A DNA stretch of 64,000 nt from assembly GCA_021399435.1 (NCBI GenBank), contig JAJTUP010000005.1:1116001-1180000 (forward strand). The letters are read 5' to 3'. Source of the DNA: Diaporthe sp. PMI_573 (lineage: Eukaryota; Ascomycota; Sordariomycetes; Diaporthales; Diaporthaceae). This document shows, piece by piece, positions 1 through 10,834 of the stretch. Numbering within the stretch: position 1 is the first letter of the stretch; each line of letters begins with the position of its first letter. The translations under genes were made by a program, and so were the position numbers. The notes under the pieces are model-generated. The model saw only the letters and a program-made list of their open reading frames with translations. It was not told where the DNA came from and searched no databases.

Positions 1-617
1 ACATCTTTTGAGAAGGCTAATGCAAACAAGTTGTTGCACCTCAAAATGTATACAGGGTTTTGTAGATGCTTTAGGTTCATCAGAAATTAGTGAGGTGAAG
101 GATGCATGGGGGCTTATCACGCAGCCGTTTGCCCGACATAGTAGGTACCTAAGGCTATACATGCCCCGCAGCTGAATAAGTTTATTCCTAATCCTTTATC
201 CTTTTGTTTGTCAAGGGAGATGTAAAAACGACCATTCCAGTTTCAGGATCGTCACATCGATGTATGACATCTTCGCTTATCGGTAACACCTATCAACATG
301 CCTTAACTCATAGGTAGACGAAAGGTCCCACGTCTGAACGGTGACTTGAACACTTGTACGCTAGTAATTATCGTCTTGCATTTCCTCACGTCAGTCACTT
401 GCTGACGCTTCGTCAGTCATCTGGACTGATCAGCCGGTGAAAAAAACGCTGGGGTGTTTAAGCGTTTACCACTGTATGAAGGAACCGCCTACATACTGCT
501 TAAGAAGCGTACGTACACGGATTAAAAACGAAACCACCTTAATATTGCGCCGTTTCGCAGATTTGCTGCATTCTCGAGCCTACAACTACGTTCTAACATA
601 ACTGAGCTCCCTTTCTC
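1..617. other. intergenic, no gene seen
   Basis: No open frame or recognisable gene fragment was found here. The only notable item is the 57-bp repeat at 484-540, which lies about 80 bp before the start of the amidase frame. Confidence 0.6.
484..540 (+). repeat. 57-bp dispersed repeat, copy A
   Basis: This 57-bp stretch matches 19079-19135 in the same orientation with a single mismatch (T here, C there, inside a shared GCGTACGYACACGG core). It lies in the upstream region of the amidase pseudogene. It has no coding potential and no obvious inverted termini. It could be a tiny dispersed repeat, or a fragment of a larger family not otherwise present in the window. Confidence 0.8.
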
Positions 618-3199
618 ATGAATACGAAGGTCATGGAGCGTCAAGGTAACATGGCCAAGAATAATGCCGTCCAGGTCAAAGGACCCTTGTACTCAGTCAT
701 GAGCACGCCCGAGGTATTCAAGGTCGGCGAGTGGAAGTACCTTGCACCACACTCACTGTCTGAGACTTTCTCTTGGCGACAAAAGTCGACTTCGTTGTGG
801 CCAGCTGAACGAGCGGTAAGGCCCATCCATCCACATCTTCAAGCCACTGACCCATCTGATATGTAGTCTAGGATGAGCTTCCAAACCTGCCCAATTTTGG
901 GCTGTTTACAGTCATCAATGTCGACACCGAGACACGTGTGAGAATGGATTGGCTGAGGAGCCTCCTGCAGCGAAATTGAGACGAGGACGATGTGTTCCGC
1001 GAAGAGTTTTTGGAAGCCGTGCTATTTACTGCCAATGCAGAAACAAGCATCGAAGTTGATGACTCTGCACTGAAGTACCTTACAGATGCAGGCTCGAAGT
1101 GGATTGGTACTTCGTCTAAAGCCGGTTCTCTTGCCTCCGGGCCTCACATTAATGTTGGCACTAGCCTGCGACCTGTCTTCCGGGTCTATGACGACAGCCA
1201 TAGTACATTCCTCCATGCCCTCGGACAAGACACATCAGGGTTAGTTTCAGTATCATTGCTCTCTCGAATTCTGGCTCTTTTAGACTGCTAAACGAGATCT
1301 ACCAGAAATTTCTACCCTCTCCGAGTTGGCGGCGATGGTCTAGACGAGCTCTCGGTTGCTGTGCCTTCACGAATGGCTAGCGGTGCCATGGGCGATGCTC
1401 AGAGAATGTCAGGTTGGAGAATTGCAGTCAAGGACATCTTTCAGATCAAGGGAATACCAACATCAGTTTGCAACAAAGCATACTTCGACCTGTATAGCGA
1501 CAAGGTCCCTTCACAAACTGCGGCATGCGTTGAGCTTCTCACCAACCTGGGCGCAGTTATTGTTGGGACAACCAAACTCGCATCATTCGCTGCCACAGAA
1601 GAACCGGTGGAGTGTATTGACTATCAGGCACCCTGAAATCCGCGAGCCGACGGGTACCAGTCACCAGCTGGAAGCAGCAGCGGTAGTGGTGCAGCAATCG
1701 GTGCCTACGTCTGGCTTGATATCGCAATCGGATCCGACAGTAAGATCAACCAATTTCTCAGCGTATATATGTGCCCAAGTTGACTCCGAGCCTACAGCGA
1801 GCGGAAGTGGAAGGCGTCCAGGCCATTGGAACGGGTGTATTGCTATGCGGCCGACGCATGGTGTCCTCCCTTACGAGGGATATATTCCCAGTTTTAGGTG
1901 AGGGGGAAAGGTGTTTATGAATTTATTGGAATGTCGCGCTGACCAGATCTGTTGCTAATGGTACAGGCGGTTTGACGTGCCTACATTCTTCGGAAGAGAT
2001 CTCGTCAAATGTGAAAGGTTTGCGAGGCTCTGGTACGGGGAGGCTTTGAATCCGGTCATAGAATCAGTGAGTCGAGGATAAGAGCACCCTATACTCCCAC
2101 TCGCCCTTCCCAAAGCGCGAAGGTAACAAACATCTCAGGGCCGTCTCGCCATCATCTACCCGACAGACTACATGTCGATCATCACAAACAAGGTTCAGTT
2201 GGCGATCATTGATGATTTCGTCCACGATCTTGAAACGTACATGGGAATCAGGCATGAGAAAGTTTCTTTCAACGAACTTTGGTCTATTTCTCCGCCCAAG
2301 GCAGCTGGAAACTTGTCACTCGAGGACTACATGAAAGATGTTTGCAAGCTCCACATGATTTGGAAAAGACACCGCCCAGCTCACAAATCATCTAGGTCTC
2401 CCGAAACTCATTCTTCTACGACGACTATCACAACTTCGAATCTTTTCGGGACGAGTATACTCAACGCTACGGTAAGCAGCCTTACGTGAGCCCTCCAGTC
2501 CGATGGCAATGGTCAGTTTGTATTCTCTACCCACTTTGGCCAACGTGGGAGCTTAAAACTTCCTGACAGGAAACTATCCTCCACAATCACTCGAGCAGAG
2601 CGAGACGTCGCTGTAGACAAGTTGGAGACATACAAAGAATGGTTCCTTGACGTTGCGATGAAACGTGGAAAGAGGGATACGCTGGTGCTGATCCCAATCG
2701 AGAATATTTCTCCTCGATACCGCGATGACCCACCCTTGTGAGTTCATAGTTTCATACCTTCTTCTGTTTGGAGACCACTCTGCTCACAGTTACTAGGGCT
2801 CATTTCAATCCCGTCGGTGTTCCGAATTTATTCCTGTCCCCAATTCTGGGCGCACCTGAATTGACCATACCAAGTATGTCTCCTTGTGGCTGCGCCCTAC
2901 TTGTCGGTAATTATGCACGTTACTTACTCCTCCTTTGTATATGTGAAGTCGGAACCACACCGTACGATTCCAAGGTCACAGGTCAAACAGAGAAACTTCC
3001 TATCGGAATTTCCATCCTTGGTGAACCTGGTAAGTTCTTTATTAGATTCGCAAGCCTCACCGCCAGAGTGTAGGGCCCCATGACAAGCTGACATGTACAC
3101 TTGCAAGGTCGCGACATGGAGCTTTTCGACATTGCCTACAACTGTCTCAAGCAAGCAGGGAGACCTACATCTGTGAAGGCGGGATATGAGATGTTCTAG
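618..3199 (+). pseudogene. fungal amidase with two in-frame TGA codons
   Basis: Amidase-signature hydrolase, a family that cleaves C-N amide bonds with a Ser-cisSer-Lys triad. Eleven exons can be joined with consistent phase: 618-815, 872-1239, 1297-1739, 1798-1897, 1967-2066, 2139-2339, 2396-2511, 2570-2737, 2797-2873, 2949-3029 and 3108-3199, which is 648 codons. Visible motifs are the triad Lys in AVKDIFQIKG, the Ser-rich [11 protein letters not shown] loop, and GSDT-SGSGRRPGHWNG split by intron 3. The intron after codon GAT at 2339 has a weak GTTTGC donor. Two sense codons are replaced by TGA, at 977-979 (just before DEDDVF) and 1634-1636 (between QAP and NPR), so no full protein can be made. 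All splice sites and the C-terminal half look undamaged, suggesting recent inactivation. The exact start ATG is uncertain. Confidence 0.85.
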
Positions 3200-3459
3200 G
3201 TTCGATAAATGGATGCACAGTGTGACAATAAGCAGACACTGAAAGATGGTGCCGACTACAGACTGGGTTGATCGCATTTCAGGGAGAATTAATCACTGTT
3301 TTTCATACTGCCATCTGCTATTGATAACCATTCTCACAAGCCCTGGAGCTCGAAACCAGCAATTGATTTGCCCCACGGCCAGAGAGAGTCATCAGACCAC
3401 CTGGCCCCGATTACCACTGCAAGGGCTTTTATGTCATGTGGCTGCCATCATGAGCTCTA

Positions 3460-4238
3460 CTACCGTCGTCTGGGCTGCGTAGTCGACAAAGAGACCCCAA
3501 TAGCAGCCGCCATCGGGCATACCGTAACAAGGTGGCACAGAATTCTTGCGAGTGCTTCCATCGAACAAAGACGCCGTACTTGATCCCAGAATCTTCCCCC
3601 CTCCCGAGATCTCATAGAATCGTCGAGTGCCTCATTGAAAGCCGTAACGACTGCTTGCCAGTTCTTCCAGTCGATATCACCGTCGCCAATCCTAACGTAA
3701 TTCTCTGCTTCACTTGAATCGTTATCCACCCCAAGGAAGAGAACTATGACGACCGAGTATAGAGGCGGACGAGGCATTCGTATAGGATAACTCCCAATGT
3801 ATTCACAAAACACTCGTATATGCCTGACGAGCTCAATGCTGCTGCTTCCTGATTGGTGGCAGCCGGAAGCTAACGAATCGAAGATTGCATCTGCGTCGCT
3901 CCATGGGTTCTCGGGGCGTTGCAAGGTCGCGTCTCGTTTAAGCCGAACGTGGAATTGATTGTTACCGTAGTATATGGGAAGGGTCTCAGATCGAATTTGC
4001 CTGCTCACTAATGTGAGAGCAGGCTGGGCAAGGCCTCGCTGGATCGTTCTGCCACTCGTATTTATTATGGTATCGTCGGGCACAAGAACCTCCTCATATA
4101 CTTGGTTTCGAATTCTCTTGGCACATGAAAGAGACTCAGAGGTACCTGCGACTTTGTCGAATGGCTCAAAGGTTAGCCAAGGGCGTATACGAAGAAACGT
4201 CAGCGTACTCTGGTCTTGTTGGCCATCCCAAGTGTCAT
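3460..4238 (-). CDS. hypothetical F-box/2EXR-like protein
   Basis: A leftward frame with the pattern of the large fungal family that starts with an F-box/2EXR-like segment. RIRNQVYEEVLVPDD near the start matches the usual LP-x-EIRNxIYE helix, and PALTLVSRQIRSETLPIYY with NNQFHV follows. The rest is a variable region of about 140 residues. The open frame from 4083 has no ATG; the frame runs back to about 4238, where TGTAG gives a plausible acceptor, so a short first exon probably lies further right (a GTAACC donor near 4290 is possible). The usual LPAE is changed to CAKR, so the gene may be decaying. Biochemical role unknown; such proteins are often guessed to be substrate adaptors. Confidence 0.5.
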
Positions 4239-4831
4239 CTACAGTTCACCACTTTCGGTAACGTATGCCCCTCCTGACCAGTGACAAAGGTTACTTGAAA
4301 TGTTTTCAGATCGTCTCGCCTGCTGCGAGTTAGGACTTGCGGAAGGAAATATGTTCAATTCTCTTGCTTGTAGATTGGAATGCGTATGGATTTCGACTGG
4401 ACAGTTTGCTCAGTTGTCATCTGTCGTAAAGCTCTCACGTCTGTCAGCCTAGAAGAGGGGCTCTTTCTTACACAACATGCCGGCCATGTAATGTTATTCC
4501 GCATGGAGGAGTTTATTGGCTCCCGGATAATATGCGTGCTCCGACCTTCCTCATCCCTTAATACGATAAGGTAGATACGGCCTGATGTTCACCCTATTCT
4601 CAAATGCGTGACCACACATTAAGATTCGATCAATTGACTTAAGCATCCTTACAATGCGTCAGCTGACATGCGAACAATAATCCCTCCGCTAGTTCACCAA
4701 CGGAGACCTTTACATTCCCCCGCATTATTCGCGCCAAAACTTATCGCTATTAGTGTTTTACCGTACATTATAGCTAAGCCGTGAATAATTACGTTTTTAG
4801 GCTAAAATACCATGTTAACTATTGCTAGTCC
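4239..4831. other. intergenic up to retrotransposon
   Basis: No supported gene. The last 200 bases become TA-rich towards the retrotransposon boundary; the 5-bp target duplication AGTCC occupies 4827-4831. Confidence 0.5.
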
Positions 4832-5104
4832 TGTAACAGGCTGAGGCCTGGAGGAATGGCACTCGGTTGCCCTCGGCCGCACACCCCCCCCGGGGGGGTA
4901 CCCGGGACACGGCTACCGCTATATTCATGCTATACCCACAACGGAAGCCTCCGATGACAAAGCAACGCATGGATATCTCTAATTAGGAGGCAACACATGG
5001 CACAGAAGCCCCGTATCTTGGTTTTCTTCTGTTTTGGTTCTTTAAGTTGAGATACTCGTAGAGTAGCCTAGCTAGTTACAATATGCTACCTTGAGACCGT
5101 TACA
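4832..5104 (+). repeat. 5' LTR of chromovirus
   Basis: Starts TGTAACAGG and ends CCGTTACA. It aligns without gaps to 10557-10829 over 273 bp; I count about 25 differences, all transitions. It contains a C8G7 run near 4885-4900. Confidence 0.95.
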
Positions 5105-8100
5105 TTATCTCAACTTCTATAACCACGGTACCTTCTATTTTAACAGAAGTATGGAAGAACTCCTTTTTCTTTAATTAAGGAGTACTATTTAGGCCCATGA
5201 CTCGCCGCCTAATAGCACTATGGAAAGCCAGTATATACCTCTTATAGGGGTGTACTATACATAGTCTAGTAGTAGACAAGTTAGTCTATAAAGTTGATAA
5301 ATTCTTCTAGGGAGCTCTTGATTTCGAGGAGAGTCGTCCTATAATCAGAACAAAAGCCCTGTTACCCTCTTATATACTAAAGGTCTTGGATAGCTAATGA
5401 GGAAGCTATTCCTATATTCAAAGGTCTTAAGTACTTAAGATAAGAACAGAGTAGTTAGTAGTCTTGTAAATCTACAAAGGTCTTATAGTCTAGACTAATT
5501 AGAAGCTAGGGTGCTATATTAACTCCTTATTACTAGAGATAGCCCTGAAGAGACATCTACCATGATAGCGTCTAACAATATAACAGGGGATGCCCAGTCA
5601 AGGGAACCCCAAGTATAATAGTAGTCCTAGTTAATAGAGATGCTAAAACTCCTAAGTAACCAACTCTTAGAGATCCAATCTAAGTAGTTAAAGGAGAAAG
5701 AAGCTAGTCAGCAGAAGATCCAATAACTAGAAGAAGACCTAGCTACCCTCTAATAAGGGCCAGCCCTTATAACAACTCCCCACAACCTAGTCCCATCTCT
5801 CTCAACCACCCCTGACCTAATTAGAAGTATAAAGAAAAGAGCTTTATTTCCTGACCCTCCTAAGTTTAATAAAAACCAAAGTACCTTTAGGGGGTAATAT
5901 ATAAAGATAAAGAGTAAGCTAGTAGTTAATGGGCTAGTAATTAGGAGCCCTTCTAATTAGTTTATATACATATATACCAGACTAGAGAAGTCTACCTAGA
6001 ATATAACTATAGTATTTATAGAGAGGGGTAGACTAGAAGGAATGTTTAACCTTAATAGGTACCTAGTATATCTTACTAATATCTATAATAACCTGAATAG
6101 TAAGGCTAGGGTACTTAATTACCTTCGTTACCTGTGATAACAAGAGAAGGAGAAGTTCTCTACTTTTCTCCCACGATTTAAGAAGGAACTTGTAGACTAT
6201 AGTAGTACTAAATAGCCTATATATATAGATTAACTAACTTGAGGGAGTACTTAACCTTACGATGAGGGATAGACTTGTTAGGCTGATCAGCTTGCTAAGA
6301 GACGACTTTAGGGTATACATTTAGATACTTCAAACCATTAAGTCTATACTAGATAGTCTAGTATTTATAAAGAAAGGGAGGACATAGCAAGCCTCACCCT
6401 CTCTAGATAGGAGACAAGGATCAAGCCATAGTAGAGAAGTTATAGAAGCTGCTATTACTAATAATTAGATGGATTAAGAGCTAACCAGGGCTAATAGTAC
6501 CTCTATTCAGAACAATAAGAAGCTCGAAGGAAAACAAGCTAAGTAGGTTGATAAGAAGGAGCTTGACTAAAGGGCAAAGGAAGGCAGATACTTTAGATAT
6601 GGAAGATCAAGGTATATAGTAGAGAAATACCCCTTTAAACCTATATACTACCTAAGTAACCTGCTAGAGAGGGTTACTAAGATGAAGAAGAGTAAGCCTA
6701 GCAAGTAGGCCATGATAGTAGATAGTAATGAAGAAACTACTATCATCTCTAATTAGGACGAAAGGAGTTTAGGAAAAGAGTAACCTCTGGCGAAAGTCGT
6801 TATTAGGGGTTAGTAGAGGCTAGGACCAAGTAGCAAGTATTTAAGAAGTAGATAGATGATAAAGGGATCTATATTAACTATAGTATAAATAGTACCTATT
6901 ATACCAAGGTATTTATTAATAGTGGTTACCTATATTATACTTTAGTTAGTAAATACTTTACCTAATACTAATACCTACTATATATCCTAATTACCCCCAG
7001 GTCCTTAGAACAAGTTAGTTTAACTATAGAGGATACTATTATATACATAGCTTATAGTAATATTAACATTAATAGCTATAAGTAGTTAAGGGTATTCTTT
7101 TATATAATTCCTAATTAGAAAAAAGACCTGATACTTAGTTAACTATAGATGAACGCTAAGTACGTAGTACTTGACCTAGTAAAGAAGGAAGTATTAATTA
7201 GTTTCTCAGGACTAGTTGTAAAGAAAAGAGATCCTAAGGAGGACCCTTAGTACCTACTTAAGCAGCTTATAAGATTAGTATATTTAGTAATAGTCCATCA
7301 AGAGAGGAAGACACCCTCTAATCAAACACAGGGCCCTACTATATTTACTACAAGCCTTATAGATATTAAGAAAGTACTAAAACCAAAGCCCAAGGGTAAC
7401 CTATATAAGAAGCTCCCCCTACAATATTATAAATTCCTACCCCTATTCAACTAGAAGGAAGCTAACAAGCTCCTACAACACTAGGAAGGAACTAATCATA
7501 CCATTTCTTTAGAAACCATACTTAAAGGAAAAGAAAAACCTATACCTTAGGGGCTACTATATAGAATATCTTAAGAGGAGTTAATTATATTATAGAAGAC
7601 TCTAACAAAATACCTTAACAAGAATTTTATTCAAGCAAGCTATTTACCTACTTTCTTACTAGTACTATTTACTAAAAAACCTAGTAGAGGACTATGATTT
7701 TATATTAATTACTAGGCCCTAAATAAAATTACAAAGAAGGACTAGTACCCCCTGCCCCTGATTAGTAAAACGTTACACTCCTTGTCTAAAGCTTAATAGT
7801 TTACGAAGCTAGACATCATTACTACGTTTCATAAGATCTAGATTAAAGAAGAAGATAAATAAAAGATAGCCTTCTAGACCTAATATAGTCTATTTAAATA
7901 GCTAGTAATGCCTTTTAGGTTAACTAGAGCTCCTATAACCTTTTAATATTATATCAACTCTCTATTATAGGACTACCTTGATGAATTTATTTCTACTTAT
8001 ATTAATAATATTTTAATCTACTTAAATAAAAGCTTATCTAATTATTACAAGAAGGTGAAGAAGGTCTTATCTAGACTTTAAAAGGCTAGCCTATAAGTGG

Positions 8101-10556
8101 AAATTAATAAGTATAACTTTAAGGTAAAGAGTATTATATACCTAGGGTTTATTATAGAAGCTAGAAAAGGGATCTAAGTAGACCCTAGGAAAATCAAGGC
8201 TATCAAGTCTTAAGAACCCCCCTAATTAGTTAGAGGAGTACAAGGTTTTATTAGGTTTACTAACTATTATTATAAATTTATCCTAAACTTCTTAGATATT
8301 ACTCACCCCCTTACAATACTTACCAAGAAGGACATTATGTTTAATTAGACTAATAAATATAAACAGGCCTTCCAGAAGCTTAAGGATCTTCTAATTAGTA
8401 CCCTAGTACTAGTATAATAAGACCTAGATAGATAGATGGTGCTTGAGACTAATTCCTCTGGATATGCTACTAGAGGAGCCCTCTCCTAATATAATAACAA
8501 AGGAATCCTGTGACTAGTAGCGTTTTATTTAAAGAAGAACCTCCCAGCAGAGTATAATTACCTAATCCATGACAAGGAATTACTAGCAATCATATAATAT
8601 ATGGAATAATAGGATACAGAACTACAGAGCATCCCCTTATTTAAGGTCCTTACCAACCATAAGAACCTTGAGTACTTCCAGACTAAACAATAGCTAATAG
8701 AATGATAAATCTACTAGTCCCAGATCCTAGCTCGTTACAACTTCTAGTTACAATATCACCCTAGGAAGGAAGTAGTAGTACCCAATATACTATTACAACA
8801 GGAGCAGGATATACCCTAAGATATAAGTAACGATAGGTTGGTGGAGAGATACTTCTAGCTACTAAAAGCTACAACTCGCTATATATATATTTTAACTTAG
8901 ATAGCTCTGATTAGACTAGGAGCTATTTAGGTTAAGGCTAGATTTATAGTAGAAGGAGATCGTGATGGCGATTCTAATAAGCAGGTAGATAAGTCAAGTC
9001 CCCTACCACCCCTATTTAAAGATCCTACATTACAGGAGCTATGGTTTGCAGGATTATAATAAAATAACTACTACTAGCTAATTAGAAAGGTAGTAATGGA
9101 TAGAGAGAGGCAGCTTCCCTAGTAGTAGGGGTTGCCTATTTCAATCTTAGAATACTTAGTAAATAATCAGTCTTAGCTACTTTAAAGGGAGTATGTTTAG
9201 ATCTTACACCATGAACCCCTCTATATAAAGATTATCTAGGATACCCACGACTCTTATCTAGCTAGATACCTAGGTAGGGATACTACGAAGGCCCTAGTTA
9301 ACTATAATTTTATATAGCCTAGGTTGAGTCAGGATGTATGATGTTTCCTAAGGAATTGTAATGTTTATGGAAGGAAAGTAATCTAGTACGAGAAGAAGAG
9401 AGGCCTCTTAAAGCCCTTACCCATACCTGATCAGCACTAGGCAGAGATCTCTATCAACTTTATCATATACTTACCTCTAATAAAGTAAAGTAATATAACT
9501 ATTATAATAGTAGTAATAGACTAGCTCTTCAAGGATCGAATCTTTAAGCTAATAACCTTAATAATGGCTAAAGAAGTAGCCTAACGTTTGTTACGGTGTC
9601 TGATTAGATATTATAAGATCCCCTAGAGTATTATATTAGACCGTAGGCCCTAATTTGTTAGTTTGTTCTAGAAGAAAATCTGTAAGATCCTCCAGATTAC
9701 AAGGTGCTTATCCTTAGTATACTACCCAGAGATAAATAGGGTAACTAAGTGTGTAAATCAAGTAGTTGAAGACTATATTAAAACGTATATTATGTATTGG
9801 TAGGAAAACTGGGAAGAGCTAGCCCCTATAGCTATGCTTGTTATTAATAACTAGGACTCCGTGTTAACAGGTATGAGTCCCTTCTTTACCAGCCATGGAT
9901 ACTACATGGATGTTCTGGGCCTGATTAGGCTAGAAGAAAAGCTAAGGACCACTGCTTGGTCCCTGCTAGTAGTAGTAGAAGTATTTATAGGTTAACTTAG
10001 AGAAGCTATAGAGTTAGCTCAAGCAGCTATAGCCTCTATGTAAGAGAGGTAGGAGTTATATAGCAACTAAGACTGATAACCTGCTGATTAGTTCTGTAAA
10101 GGTAATAAGGTTTGGCTCTGACTAAAGAATATTGTTATAACGCGCCCTTTGAAGAAGTTAGATTAGGTTAATACTAAGTATATAGTCCTAGATATTATTA
10201 GGATATATAATTACTAGCTAAACACACCTCTAGGGGTCTATGATGTGTTCTATGTTTCCCTCCTCTACCACGCTATAACGGACCTGTTACCTTCATAGGT
10301 AGTTGATGATTCGTAACTACTGCTAGTAATCTAGATAGGCGATCCTGATTAGGATAAATATGAGGTAGAGAAGATCCTAGTATATAAAAGGAAAGGTTCC
10401 TAGACAAAACTACGCGTGAAGTAGACAGGCTATACTTAGCCAACTTAGGAAAGTATACAAGACCTTGACAACACTAAGGTATTAGATACCTACGAATTAA
10501 AAATTAGACATTGGCTAGGTTCTGATCAGGACATCAGTACCATGGAAGGGGGGTAA

Positions 10557-10829
10557 TGTAATAGGCTAAGGCCTAGAGGAATGGTACTCGGTTGCCCTCG
10601 GCCGCATACCCCCCCTGGGGGGGTACCCAGGACATGGCTACTGCTATATTCATGCTATGCCCACAACGGAAGCCTCTGATGATAAAGTAATGTATGGATG
10701 TCTCTGATCAGGAGGCAATACATGGTATGGAAGCCCCGTATCTTGGTTTTCTTCTGTTTTGGTTCTTCAAGTTGAGATACTCGTAGAGTGGCCTAGCTAG
10801 TTGCAATATGCTACCTTGAGACCGTTACA
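10557..10829 (+). repeat. 3' LTR of chromovirus
   Basis: Partner of the LTR at 4832-5104, same length. Most differences are C-to-T in this copy (CA to TA), with a few G-to-A, and the reverse at some sites, as expected if both copies mutated independently by RIP. It is followed directly by the AGTCC target duplication. Confidence 0.95.
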
Positions 10830-10834
10830 AGTCC

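Larger units (their letters stand above)
4832..10829 (+). mobile_element. RIP-inactivated Ty3/gypsy chromovirus, full length
   Basis: A 5,998-bp LTR retrotransposon bounded by TG..CA LTRs of 273 bp each and a perfect 5-bp duplication AGTCC (4827-4831 and 10830-10834). Reading left to right past many stops, one sees a gag-like region (about 5830-6300), a zinc-knuckle relic near 6590 with Cys turned to Tyr (YFRYGRS..YIVEKYP), reverse transcriptase (about 7680-8040, with KITKKD-YPLPLI and an FTKLDI..FH motif, and YINN where YIDD is expected), RNase H, integrase (about 9230-9900, including HDS and DRLFKDR) and a chromodomain-like tail near 10360-10500 (KYEVEKILVYKRKG..TGYT). The order RT-RH-IN-chromodomain defines a Ty3/gypsy chromovirus. 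Stops are dominated by TAG/TAA where CAG/CAA is expected. A polypurine tract (GGAAGGGGGG) precedes the 3' LTR. It is dead. Confidence 0.95.
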
